DNA of 64,000 nucleotides from Planococcus citri. Taxonomy: Eukaryota; Arthropoda; Insecta; Hemiptera; Pseudococcidae. This document shows, in pieces, positions 33,890 through 45,188 of the stretch. The DNA lies in assembly GCF_950023065.1 (NCBI RefSeq), contig NC_088677.1, forward strand, positions 11,674,001 to 11,738,000, written 5' to 3'. The notes beneath the pieces were generated by a model. It did no database searches. It was not told where the DNA came from and worked only from the letters and a program-made list of their open reading frames with translations. The translations under genes were made by a program, and so were the position numbers. The number at the start of each line of letters is the position of its first letter. Within the stretch, counting starts at the first letter, position 1.

Positions 33890-35220
33890 GTACGTGTATT
33901 ATTTTTCTCTTAGGTTTTCTATTTCTGAGCTGATTATTTGCGAACAAATCGAGTTCTTTTCATCAATGACCATTTCAAATAAATCAGCAGAGCCCAACGA
34001 AAAGCTGGCTGTTATTTCCCAGGCGTTTAGTTTCGTTGAACATATTAGGGTCGAATGTAGTTTAAAGCGCAAAAACTCTAAAAATCGGTACTGCTTTGAA
34101 GTAAAATAGGTTTGTCTTATCCGCATTAAAAACATTGCCGTGTCTGAGCGAATTATTTTCAACTGAATCAATTGTCGTTGGTGTGTCAATTGTTTTACAG
34201 TCAGGTGCGATGTATTTCATCTAGTTTGATTTATTGCCAAGCACTTAATAATTCGTTCATTCGCAATGGTTTCTTTGAACTTTGATTGAATCGTTTGCGA
34301 ACGAATCATGTCATGTTGTTGATACATATTAAATTGAAAAATGTCTCGATTCGTCGAGAAAATAGAGATTATCGGAGATTCGTAAAGTTTCTCCGAATAG
34401 TTATTTGGTTTAGAAGAATTACTCGTATATTTTTGTATGCGAGCTTACAATTAGCTGATCAACAAAGGTCATTGACCCGTCTGTATGACTTCTGAAGACG
34501 AAATGCGTGAAGTAATTTTATGTTTAATCATGCAATCAAGCTGTTAATACACTAAGCTAAAAGCAAAATAATGTAAAAACTCGCTTGCAATCACCATCAA
34601 AAGGCTGGATATTGCGATGAACTGTTTTATTAAAAAGAAGTAACGAGTATACGTACGTACATATGAAGAGAGGGTAATAAGAGATGAGAATAGCTAGCTT
34701 AAAATCGAACCATGCTCTGATTGGCTCAACGAATATAACATTTATTTGGTTTAGAATACTCGTATATTTTGTATTCGAACTTAGCTGATCAACAAAGGTC
34801 ATTGACCCGTCTGTTGTGACTTTTGAAGACGAAATGCGTGAAGTAATTTTATGTTTAATCATGCAATCAAGCTGTTAATATAATACTTAATCAAAAACCA
34901 AATGCAAAAACTCGCTTGCAATCAGTGAATAGATTGGGTATGTTATATTACTAGTTATGATTTGTCGTGGAATAATTGTCCAGTCTTCACGAACAAACGT
35001 TTTTCGTCAGTATTTTTTCAAAAGACAAAAATTAAAGAAAAAAACGCCTTCCTACTTCTCGTTTTTTTGAAAAAGATTTACTTAAAAGAAATTGAGTTGT
35101 TTTGGATCGATTTGAAAAAGTCAAATTCTGTCGCGTTATGTTTCATTGGATATGATTTTGACGTGTTTCAAAATTATTTTCAAATGATTTTCCAATTCTG
35201 AGCTATAATGATTTCACGAA
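33890..35220. repeat. Right-hand, diverged array-1 units
   Basis: Units carry CATGCAATCAAGCTGTTAAT, block H relatives with CTCGCTTGCAATCA, and a segment with TTCTGAGCTxATTATTTCGC. That segment is shared by 33920-33990, 35190-35230 and 40530-40580, and the TTTGGTTTAGAAT piece by 34410, 34748, 39400 and 40077. Open frames on both strands at 33894-34189 coincide with this repeat and are not convincing genes. Confidence 0.55.
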
Positions 35221-35394
35221 CGAATTCAGTTCACTTTATTCAATGACAGGATTATACAACTTTAGTTTTTGAGTGCCTGATTCATTTTCTCGAGAACGAT
35301 TTTTTTCACTCTGAGTAATATTTTCAAGTTTTTGCTTGGGAGTATTAATGCAGCAAAATCTGAAGATAAACACACTCAAAAATAAAAAGGCCTC

Positions 35395-35720
35395 TCCAGC
35401 AAATAAGATCATGAAATAGGTACCTAATGCAAAGTAATAAATATGTAAATTACAAGTAGGTATAACATACCTAGACCTACCATGGGTAGAAGTAGTTCAA
35501 GCTTACAATAAATATTCTGGTTTGACTTTTATGCCTGTAGGATGCGATGGCATATCTTCATCTGAAAAAATAGATCGCGTAATTTTACTGCAAACAGAAG
35601 AAAGAAAATTGATTAAAACATCTAATACATTACCAATGGCAAAAAGTAATCACCGCATGATTCCCTTGTATGGCACACTGTTTGTAAAAACACATTTTGT
35701 TGGTGAAAAACATTAATATA
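35395..35720 (+). pseudogene. Repeated segment with short plus-strand frame DRVILLQTE
   Basis: A block with AAATAAxATCATGAAAT and CATGGGTAxAAGTAGTTCAA occurs here and near 38275, 38470 and 41105-41440. In two copies it is followed by a frame containing DRVILLQTEERKL (35522-35716 open for 64 codons; at 38600-38700 KRKL is followed by a stop). The matching frame supports a once-coding segment, but no splice sites or domain are clear. Confidence 0.3.
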
Positions 35721-37790
35721 TGTATGTACATTTCAAAGTGTGACAAACATCATAAAGTTGGTTTTGAGAAAATTTATGATTTTTATCTAGTACTTACAAA
35801 AATATGCAGCACTAAATTTTCTACCCTACTGCAGTAAAAGTATGGCTCAAGTTGGGTATCGCGAACATTGATCCTAGATGTCTGCTGTTTCGTGTAATTG
35901 TTACCAAAATTCCACTTTAGTGACCTTTTTATCAACTAGATTGCTGATTTTTCATAAAGACGATTTTCACGAAACTTTTGTACCTACAAATTCCAAGATA
36001 TTTTTGATCAATTTTTGATAATTTTGAATTGTTTTTATTCCATTTTAACCACGTGCGACATCGTTTCATGGAATTTTGACTAAATGTCGAAATTTGAAAT
36101 AATTTTTATGCCAATTAAACGGGTTTTTCGTGGCAAAATTCGATTGAATTTTTATAATATTTGATGCATTTTTCGCAATGCTTCAGAATTTGTTCGGTAT
36201 TCGAGCGTTTTAACAATATTGCATTAAAATTTCAGTTATTTTAAATTATTTACTTAGGTACACGGGAACCACATCATCTTCGTGCACATCTTCTATCATT
36301 TCGAATTGGTTTTGGTTGGTTTCGGGCAAAGTGCCTTCTTTAGTTTCGACGGGTACCACATCCGTATAACTTCTAAAAGATGGGTTTTAAAATTTTTTTT
36401 TCTTGAACGTTTCATTCGAGAACTCGACGCGTCAATTTTTTGGTCAGATTATTTCGGATTTTTTGATTTTTTTGGTAGGTATATTATTATTGAACTGACG
36501 TGAGTTTTGGATAAATTTTTTGTAATCATAAAAGTGGAGTTTTTGAATAAGAGAAATATCTAAAAAAAAAAGTTTGCATTATTTTTCAAATTGTTCGAAA
36601 TTATTTCGTGAATTTTTGAAAATTATTTGGTATAAAAAAATTGCAAAAAGTTAATTCAAAATTCAGTTAAACTATACTTAGTCTATACCAAAAAAATCGA
36701 AAATTCCGAAGATATGACCGAAAAAATTAATGAATCGAGTTTTTGATTGAAATACTATAATATGTATAAAACTATTCGAAGAAAATAGTTTTCCAAATGC
36801 GTATTTCTTTTAAAAATTAATCAGGGCTGCAATTGATTTTAATTTTCTTTTTTTTTCAATTAAGTAGTAGTCAATCAGTGAACAGTATTTTGCAGAGACC
36901 AATCGGTGATTAGTATTTATCATTGCTGGATGAGAGATTTTAAAATTTGGTATTACCTTGTAGATTTATTTTAACGATATTTTTCATCAATAAATTAGTT
37001 ATACTCAAATTCTGTAGGTAAATCTCTTGCTTTTTGCTATAATCGAATTTGCGAAAGAAAAGCTCAATTAACAAAAAGCAAAACCCCTCTTGCAATCAGA
37101 AATGGAATGGAAAAATAAATAAAGAAAAGAAGAAATGAGAGAACGAATGTTCAAAAAAACTAATATGAAAGAAAAACACTGAAAAAAATTACATTACTAC
37201 TGTCATTTACTTACTTTTTGAATTCTGTAGTAGTATCATTTGCATAATGTCTTGGTGTTGTCACTGGAATTGGAAAAGATTTGATAAACTTTTCGCAATG
37301 TTTCACAATTTGTTTGATGCTTGGGCATTTTTACAATATTTTATTCAAATTTCAGTAATTTTGAATTATTTACTTGAGTTGAAATTTCATTCAATTTTCA
37401 AGTGATTTTCCCAATACATTTGCTCATGTGCTGTTGACTTATCATCATGTTATGGCAATTTTTAATAACTAATTTTTGTCTACAATTTTTTTCCTAATGA
37501 TGTGGACACTTTTGCCAAGACTTTATAATGCGTCAAATTTCATTGCCATCACTTGGTTATCAACTGGTATAAGTGTATAAGCACAATAATTCCCACTACC
37601 CCCTCCCCCCACACCACAAAAATAAGAAAGAAATAATAAAAATGAAAATAACGCCTTACAATACATATGTAATTTGATCGTAGGCAGTCGTGTACTCTGG
37701 TTTCCCAAGCAATATTATCGCCAATGGTAATTTATTTCAATATTTTTAATTTCTAGTTTATTTACATTTATTACTGGTCTCCAGTATGTG
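35720..37790. other. AT-rich stretch without supported gene
   Basis: Low-complexity A/T-rich sequence with scattered short frames in all phases. One last, isolated block H relative (AAAGCAAAACCCCTCTTGCAATCAG) lies at 37075-37100. Nothing else can be supported. Confidence 0.6.
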
Positions 37791-37797
37791 TCATGTT

Positions 37798-37980
37798 TTA
37801 GTTTAAATTTTGCGATCCGCCTGGCTTCGGTCCACCGGATTGGTTATTTGACGAGAGGAGCCTCGAGGCGGTACATGAAGATCTTCCTCCCTTACATAGT
37901 TCTCCCAACGATCTATTTTGAATACGTTTAAAATGTGCTTTAAACACAAATTCATTTGTTTTGGGTTCACCAGACATCAA
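37798..37980 (-). CDS. Short GC-richer open frame, uncertain
   Basis: Sixty codons on the minus strand, MMSGEPKTNEFVFKAHFKRI then QNRSLGELCKGGRSSCTASR and LLSSNNQSGGPKPGGSQNLN. Base composition is less AT-rich than its surroundings. The plus strand of the same DNA also reads well (DPPGFGPPDWLFDERSLEAV), so the strand is uncertain. No paralogue in the window, no recognised domain. It could be an exon, a captured fragment or chance. Confidence 0.3.
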   Translation of the reverse strand: MMSGEPKTNEFVFKAHFKRIQNRSLGELCKGGRSSCTASRLLSSNNQSGGPKPGGSQNLN

Positions 37981-38039
37981 TTTTCAAGATGTGACGTCAT
38001 AAAATTGCTATACTTAAAGCTCAAGAAATATTGAAAGAT

Positions 38040-38265
38040 TGGAAAAATTTGTCTCTAAAAATACAGTTTGTTCAATTTCACTTTTTTTCAACAAAAAACT
38101 TTAAAAAAACGTGTTTTTTTAAAGCAATTGGAGTTGAAAAAAAGCACGTTTAAAACAAAAAAAACACACTGTTTTAAATGGTTTTAAACGGCTTTTTTTG
38201 ATTAAAACAGTTCTGTTTTTTTTTCATTTGTTTTAAACGTGTTTTAAACATGTACAACCCTGCTA
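38040..38265. repeat. TTTTAAACG-rich low-complexity insertion
   Basis: Runs of GTTTTAAACG, AACGTGTTTT and their complements with long A and T tracts, ending ACATGTACAACCCTG. It interrupts the block that recurs at 35395 and 38470. No coding content. Confidence 0.45.
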
Positions 38266-39499
38266 CTAACCTCTTGCAGTAAATAAAATCATGAAATACC
38301 TACAAAGTAATACCTACCATGGGTACAAGTAGTTCAAGCTTACAGGTCCTTTGGCGCCATTTACCTTACCAGGATGATCGGAATAATTGGAAATACTTAG
38401 AAACAAATATTCTGGCTTGACATGGTCTTTTAATGGACTCATCATCCAGAGGAAAATGTCCGCCTTTACTACTAACCTCTAGTAAATAAAATCATGAAAT
38501 ATCTACGAAGTAATACCTACCATGGGTTCAAGTAGTTCAAGCTTACAGGATGATCGGAATGATTGGAATCAAATATTCTGGCTCGATATTGTTTTTATAC
38601 AGGACTCACCATCAACAGGAAATATGGATCGCGTAATTTTACTGCAAACAGAAAAAAGAAAATTGTGAAAATTGATTTAGAATATCTACCGAATACATTA
38701 CCAATACCAAAAAAAAATAATCACCGCATACTCCAGATGTGGGCCACTCTGTGAAATGACATATTGTTGGTGAAAAATATCATCAATATACATTGATTAA
38801 TGATAAGCCGATTGAATCAAGCTAACCTACCTTTGTGGTACCAACACAATTACCCAATGAAAAGTATTGAAATCCATTATTGGAAGGGGGTGATTTCCAC
38901 CTTCCAATCTGGAGATTACGAAAATTATCGTTTCGAACAAATCAGTTAAGATTTTTCTATGTCTAGAGAAGAGTGAATCAGTAGTTCTTGATTAGTTTCT
39001 GAGAGATTCATTTATCAATTCTTATAATCTCGAATGAATGGAGTTCAACTTTTAAATGACAGCGGATTAAAACATTGGTTTTTGAGTGATTCAGTCGTTA
39101 TATTGAATAGTTTCTGAACGAATCATTCTCAACCGAATCAATTGAAAATTTTTGTTGATACATAGGCAACATTATTTTATGGTCTTATAGTACGTGCAAT
39201 ATTTTATCCAGTTGGATTTACTCGTTGTAGCTGTAAATTCATTCATTCTAAATGATTTTTTTTTTTAACTTGATTAGATGGTTCGCGAACGAATTATGTT
39301 ATGTTGTCGATATCGAATTAAAAAAATGTCTAGATTCGTCGATCGTCGAGAAAACAATGATTTTCGGGAGTTCGCCAAAATTTTTTCAAGTGTGTGTTTG
39401 GTTTAGAATTATTTTTGTAAATTAAGTTTAGATGATAGATGCTGCAGTATTTGCAACTGATGCAATTTCCGTGTAATTACAGACTATAAAAAAAAAACA

Positions 39500-39955
39500 A
39501 AAAAAAAAACTCATCATTACTGTTCGTTCTTTCGTTCTTTCGTTCTTCTGCTTTTTTTTGTTCATTTATTTAAAACGTTTTTTGGTTCTCGTTCCCAAAA
39601 TATACCAAAATGATTTTTAAAAAATAAAACAAAAATCCAACTTTTTTGCATATTGGCCATATTTTGGAACTTTTTTCTCAAGTTTTGACCTAAAATATCC
39701 CAAAATGATCGAAAAAAAATTAAAAATTAAAAACTAAAAATTAAAAACTAAAAAAAAAAAATAATGAAAACAGAGTGAAAAAAAGAAGATCGGAAACAAG
39801 GTAAAAAATCAGAAGAACGGTTCTTGTTCTTCTGTTCTTCAAAGACAAATGAAAATTTTCGTTCCGGGTGTTCGTTCGTTCTTTCAAAAATTGGTTGTTC
39901 TTTTGTTCTTTCCTTCTTCATTCCTGTTTGTTCTTCCACCCCTGTTTTTTTTAAA
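39500..39955. repeat. GTTCTTTC-type repeat segment
   Basis: Multiple TTCGTTCTTTCGTTC units near 39520-39550 and GTTCTTTTGTTCTTTCC units near 39820-39935, enclosing an AAAAATTAAAAACTA tract (39718-39755). The same flank with TTCGCGAACGAATTATGT lies on both sides (39284 and 39970), suggesting an insertion within a duplicated TTCGCGAACGAA unit. Confidence 0.5.
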
Positions 39956-40868
39956 CTTTGATTAAATTGTTCGCGAACGAATTATGTTCCGTTGTAGATA
40001 TTGAATTGAAAAATGTTTTGAGTCACCGAGAAAATAGGGATTTTTACAGATTTGTGAAATCTTTATAAATGTTTGTTTGGTTTAGAATGTATTACTCGTA
40101 TATTTTGTATTCGAGCTTAGCTGATGAACAAAGGTCATTGACCCGTCCGTCATGACTTCTGAAGACTAAAATGCTTGAAGGAATTTCATGTTTAATCATG
40201 CAATAAAGCTGTTAATCCAATAAGCAAAAAGCAAAATAAATGCAAAAACTCGCTTGCAATCAATGAATAGATTGGGTATTTATTCATTAAGTTATGTCAT
40301 CTTATTGTGTGGAGTTGGTAACTGTCCATTCTTCACGAACCAACGTTCTTCGTTAGTTTTTTTTACAAGACATAAATTTTTTAAAAAAACGCCTTCCACT
40401 CTCGTTTTTTTGAAAAAGATTTAAAAATAGACTTTGGCTGTGCATGGATTTAAGAAAATCAAATTATGTCGCGTTATATTTTTCACTGGATATGATTTCA
40501 ATGTGTTTCAATTGTTTTCAGATGATTTTTCAATTCTGAGCTAATTATTTCGCGAATGAATTGAGTTCACTTTTCAACGACAGGATTACAACTTTTGGTT
40601 TATCAGTGATTCATTTTCTCGAGTAGGTACGATTTTTTTTTTGCTCTGAGTCAATTTCAAGGTTTTGTTTGGGAGTACTGTAGCAAAATCTAAACACACA
40701 CAGAAACTCAAAAAAAAAGTGATGTTAGTATCAAAGTGTGACAAATATGTACCATGAAGTTGGTTTTGAGAAAATTTATGATTTTCATCGAATATAAAAA
40801 TATGCAGCACTAAATTATCAACCCTAATGTAAAAGCGTGGCTCAAAAGTTGAACCGTATCGACTCTTA

Positions 40869-41051
40869 TAGGATTTCAAACGCTTTTTTCATTGCTGAGG
40901 TCAGTTACTTTCAAACTACCTCATAAGAGGGTAGAAAACGCATTCAAGTTTGGGCCCAAAAACATTATACACATGTTTTAACCTTTATTAAACTATTTTG
41001 AATTTGAAAGTAACAGAGACCTCAGCAATGAAAATAGAGTTGAAAATCCTA
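40869..41051. mobile_element. MITE (183 bp) with ~45-bp inverted repeats, TA TSD
   Basis: TAGGATTTCAAACGC at the left, continuing TCATTGCTGAGGTC and GTTACTTTCAAA, is mirrored at the right by TTTGAAAGTAAC, GACCTCAGCAATGA and AAAATCCTA. TA flanks both ends. No coding capacity. Size, termini and target fit a Tc1/mariner-derived MITE. Confidence 0.82.
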
Positions 41052-41168
41052 TATTAAGAATACACACTTAACTCAACGTTTGTGGAAGTGGCATTTGTCC
41101 ACCTTTACTACTAACCTCTTCCAGTAAATAAAATCATGAAATACCCTTCAAAGTATAGGTAATAAGTA

Positions 41169-41378
41169 CAGGGTGTCCAGAAATATCGAGTACCCCTAAA
41201 AAAGTTTTTCATTAAAAGTGTAGGTTGGCAACGTGAAATAGATGCATATGATTGGTGGAATGTTATCTCTCCAGTCCAACAACCAATCATGTGCTATCAT
41301 TATTATCATTCACTGTGACCAACCAAAGTATTTAGTAGAAAACTTTTTTAGGGGTACTTGATATTTCTGGGCACCCTG
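41169..41378. mobile_element. MITE (210 bp), CAGGGTGTCC termini, TA TSD
   Basis: CAGGGTGTCCAGAAATATCG followed by AGTACCCCTAAAAAAGTTTT at the left is mirrored at the right, ending GGGCACCCTG, and flanked by TA. This is a textbook mariner-type MITE end. It splits the repeated block seen at 35395 and 38275. No transposase. Confidence 0.88.
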
Positions 41379-41399
41379 TAAATTACAAGTAGGTAAAAC

Positions 41400-42120
41400 A
41401 TACCTATCATGGGTAGAAGTAGTTCAAGCTTACAAGTCCTTATAATATTCATTGATTAACTTATTCAAATTTTGGTTCATTGTACTTTTGTGTACATATC
41501 AACATAATTACATTACCCAATGAATAATCTTGAAATCCATTGTTGGAAGGGGTAATTTCCACCTTCCAATCTGGAGATTACGAAAATTATCGTAGGCCTA
41601 TAGGTCGTATCTCTAATTCGGATCTGTTTGCTATTTATAAGCAAATCAACAATGGTAATCGTGAGATCTCCATTCACATCTTCTATTTGCAACTGATGAT
41701 GTAATTCTCATGTAATTATGGACTAGGAAAAAAAACCTCATCAAACTGAACATTGATATCTATTATTTAAATCGTCAAATGTTTCTAAATGTGTTGTGAT
41801 GCGAGGGGGGCTGTTCCTTAGGGTGTGAGGTGAACCTTTTCACATATTGTTGTGGGTTGAGGAACTCAACTTTGGCTCTGGGATTCAGTTTGATTCGAAA
41901 GTGTATGGAGACTAGAAGCAGCTACTTAAGACGTAATCCAGATGAATCAAGTAAATAGCTAATAAACTTTCGAATGGTGGCATTAAAATAGTACAATACG
42001 TAATTAATTACGTGAGGTATAAAATGGCAGAATTAATACAGAAGAAAACAAATCCCAGAGCGAATGTCAAACGACTTGGCAGTAAAACGTACGAATAAAA
42101 GCTTTGAAGGTGACTTCCAC
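41400..42120. other. No supported gene
   Basis: It begins with the CATGGGTAGAAGTAGTTCAA block, then a stretch duplicated from ~38770-38900 (CTTCCAATCTGGAGATTACG), then unique sequence. No coding or RNA signal seen. Confidence 0.5.
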
Positions 42121-42127
42121 TGCACTG

Positions 42128-42537
42128 TCTAGAGCGAAGGGGTACGTTGATCCGCCATTTTCTTGCGGAAGAGTATTTTTTATAACTCAAAAACTATGAC
42201 TTTCGCGAAACTTTTACAAAACTCTTTTCTTTTTTGTAAAAAATGAAAAAAATTTGACCAATTCTGCAAAAATTTTGAAATTTTATGCTGCAGAACCTGA
42301 GATAGGTACCTATCTTGAAAAATATCTGAAAACATTTCATTTTTCTTAATTTTTTTTTTCAATTTTTTCAATAATTCATCTCAGGTTCTGCAGCATAAAA
42401 TTTCAAGATTTTTGCAGAATTGGTCATATTTTCTCATTTTCTGCGAAAAAAAACTTGCAAAATTTTTCTCAAATATCATAGTTTTAGAGTTATAAAAAAT
42501 ACACTTTTGCCAGAAAATGGTGGATCAGCACACCCCC
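42128..42537. mobile_element. Foldback element with ~190-bp arms
   Basis: Left arm (GGGGTACGTTGATCCGCCAT onward, with TTTTTTATAACTC and GACCAATTCTGCAAAAAT) and right arm (the complement, closing ATGGTGGATCAGCACACCCC) pair almost end to end across a loop of roughly 70 bp around 42310-42375. The arms are imperfect, so the element is old. A transcript would form a long hairpin. No coding sequence. Confidence 0.8.
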
Positions 42538-42539
42538 TC

Positions 42540-44530
42540 TTTAGTGCCCCACTACTGTGGTGATGAAAATTTCCAAAAGGTCAGGGCGGTCATCACCATC
42601 AGGTATACAACTTCTTTATGCTGAAATTTATTCAAAAATTGATAGAAAATGATTGCGAATCGAGAAAAACGCGATTGAACAGCAAAATTAATCTGAAAAA
42701 TGGTTTCAAATTGCAAAAATTTCCAAAATAATTGAAAAAACTTGGATACAAAATATGATTTTAAACCAAACACACTGAACTGTGAGGTGGTGCGCACGTG
42801 ATATAAATTTTTTTTGTTGTACGTATATTTTGATAGGTCACGAATATGTTTTCTCTGGCAGTGGGATTCGAACTGCCGTGTCCAGAAATACATACATTAA
42901 TACTCGGTTGACGAAACATGAAGTCTTGGTAACAACACTGATCATGTAATGTATGTAAAAACGAGTATTTTACGCAATCCCATGTTACCTGACGTGTTAA
43001 TTCTAATACACTAGGTAGACATATGTGGGTATATCGTCGATGAAAAGTTAATTGACATTTTATAACCTTTTGTTAGGGGAATTTCGAAAGCCATAAAATA
43101 ATCCCAAATTAGATTTGCATCAGTGGCTTGTTATTGTTGCATGAATAAATTGTACCTCAGCTAACTAGGTATACCATATTCAACTAGATGGGCTTTAAAA
43201 AGCTAAATTTCACCTTTTTCGAAAATCCAGATAGGTATTTCAAAGGCAGTCCTATACCTTTACCTACCTATAGGTATAGAATGAAAATCAAATACGAGTA
43301 ATTTGCATTAGCTGTAGTGTTTCTACGTGTGTACGTCTGTGTGTTATATTGGTAGGTAGGTACCTTTCATAGGGACATTATTTAGCGAATATCTCTCATC
43401 GATAAATAACCCCAACTCGTCAACGCGGTCACCCCCTCAACCCGCGATAATATTTTATAAAATTGGGGTCGCGTTGGTACATTAGCCCGATATAGAGAGT
43501 GAGAGATGTGTGTATTGCAAAATATATACGTCGAGTATACCGAATTGTAGATATACCTATTTGTATTCGTATAAAACATACGAATTACAACGTTGTAGTT
43601 TTCCACTTGGTGGAAGTTTTGTTAGTATTTTACATTCTCTCGACTATAGTGCTGGCACTCTCGAATACTATTCAAACAACTCGTACAACATCTTTTGTCA
43701 TTATCGAGCATCGCTGTAAAGTCTACATCTTCGTCGGTAGCCAAGTATAGGGAAACCCAACACAACGTTTTAATTAACCGAGTAAATATTTTTCTTACCA
43801 CCAATTCCAAAGAGCTTTTATAAATTATCAACAGTTTTCTATACACTATAACAGCTGTAAACACCAATGTCTTCCCTCAGTGTGGATTGGTGATGGAGGA
43901 GTGAAAATGTGCACATTTCTGATAATATTTTTCGTTCTGTGGCAAAGTGTGTTAGTGTTACTGGTCCATTGAACCATGCTCTAATATGGTTCAGTGTACC
44001 TCCACTGGAGGCTATTTGTGCGTTTGTTTTGAAGGAGAGGGGTTGCTATTTAATTACACTATCGAGTACATGAATTATAATCTTGTTTTAAAAAGGAGAT
44101 TATACCCTTAATAATTGTGTACTTTCAAAGTGCAAGTTTTTGGGATTTTTTCACATGATGGTTCCTGGTTTTAAGAGATAAATGGAGGAGTACCTTACCT
44201 TACTTACAGTGAGCTGAACTTTTATATCTCACAGAATTCACTTCGAGTAGATGGGGCAAAAGTCCCCACTTTTTGGGGAAATTTAGCTTTAAAAAAAAGT
44301 TGCAACATTTTCATCAATTTTTCAAAAAAGGAATTGATATCAACCTTTGACTACAAATTGTACCCTAAGAGAGCTTCCAATGAATTTTTAGACATAACAT
44401 ATTTTTTTCATAGGATAAAAGTTAAAAAAGGGGGAAAGAGTCCATTCTGCCGGGGAAAAGTCCTCAGGAGTAATTTTGAGCCAAATAAGCATCTAAATTG
44501 TGGATTAACTAAATAGTTCATTGAATAAAA
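42540..44530. other. Unique sequence, no firm gene
   Basis: Mostly non-repeated DNA. Short frames on both strands at 43382-43867 overlap each other and have no paralogue or consistent splice context. A B-box-like GTTCGAATCCCA on the minus strand at ~42863-42875 does not fold into a tRNA. Nothing supportable. Confidence 0.5.
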
Positions 44531-44569
44531 ACCTGTTCATTGGGTATGTCACTTGAGGTGATGACGTTT

Positions 44570-45188
44570 TGGGACACGTGCTTAATTTTCTTTCAGGGGT
44601 ACAGCAACAATGCAGCTTGCAAACATAGGCATGCCATGTATATAATTTATTGTCAGTCAACTCCACACAAACCTTCTTGTGATCTTACCTGTATGATGGG
44701 TTACCATAAGGTTTTAGTTGGGCATTTTAATCTTAGTGTGGTTCGAGTATCTGCTCCGACTGACAAGTGAGCAGCATGCAACTGTAGGTGCGCCATTTTC
44801 ATATTTTATTGTTAGTCAACTCTGCACAAATCCTCTTGCAATCTTATCAGTATGATGATTACCCAAAAAATTTTGAATCCCGTTCTTATTGTCTAATTGT
44901 GGAATGAATGTCTGCTCTGACTGACAAGTGGAGCAGCGTGTAACCTTAGGTAAAGCATTTTCATATTTTATTGTTATAGTCAACTCTGCACAAGCCCTCT
45001 TGCAATCTTATCAGTATAATGGGTTACCCAAAGATTTGCATTCATCAGTTCTCTTTTTATTGTGGCACAAGTGTCTTCTCCGACTGACAAGTGGAGCAGT
45101 GTGCAACCATAGGTATGCCATTTTTGTGTTTTATTGTTAGTCAACTCTGCACAAACCCTCTTGCAATCTTATCAGTAGATGGGTTACC
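44570..45188. repeat. Four ~160-bp tandem repeats
   Basis: Units carry GTCAACTCTGCACAAACCCT followed by CTTGCAATCTTATCAGTA, GATGGGTTACCCAAA and GACTGACAAGTGGAGCAG. The GTCAACTC phrase starts near 44656, 44815, 44979 and 45140 (spacings ~159-164 bp). The phrase CCTCTTGCAATC resembles array-1 block H. The last unit borders the exon at 45188, and the exon's donor (GGGTAACC on the minus strand) is present in every unit, so the array may have grown by copying the exon-intron junction. Confidence 0.8.

Larger units (their letters stand above)
2690..34935 (-). repeat. Array 1: duplicated minus-strand exon/intron modules
   Basis: The same short modules recur in different combinations across about 32 kb. 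They include a donor module with GTAAGTTTTCTTTTTTCAG on the minus strand, a 60-bp block ending TTGCAATCAGCGAATAG on the plus strand, a decapeptide-repeat exon, a block with ACAATAGGGAGATTAGAATT on the minus strand, a block with TTCCCTCGCTTACGTTACC on the plus strand, and others. Read on the minus strand, several modules begin or end at good splice sites and hold short open frames. This suggests tandemly duplicated multi-exon genes, now mostly decayed. Unit length varies because modules are inserted or lost. Intervals not listed separately hold intron-like repeat sequence. Confidence 0.65.

Noticed and set aside
33894..34189. 96-codon minus-strand and 71-codon plus-strand frames
   Set aside because: They lie on a repeat segment shared with 35190 and 40530, where neither frame is conserved.
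42841..42900. tRNA-like B box (GTTCGAATCCCA) on the minus strand
   Set aside because: The flanking bases do not pair into a T stem or acceptor stem, and no A box lies at the right distance.
43382..43867. Overlapping open frames of 69-83 codons on both strands
   Set aside because: They contradict each other in strand and phase, have no paralogue in the window, and show no matching splice sites.
44570..45188. CRISPR-like array
   Set aside because: Units are contiguous ~160-bp tandem repeats without short direct repeats and unique spacers, and the DNA is eukaryotic.
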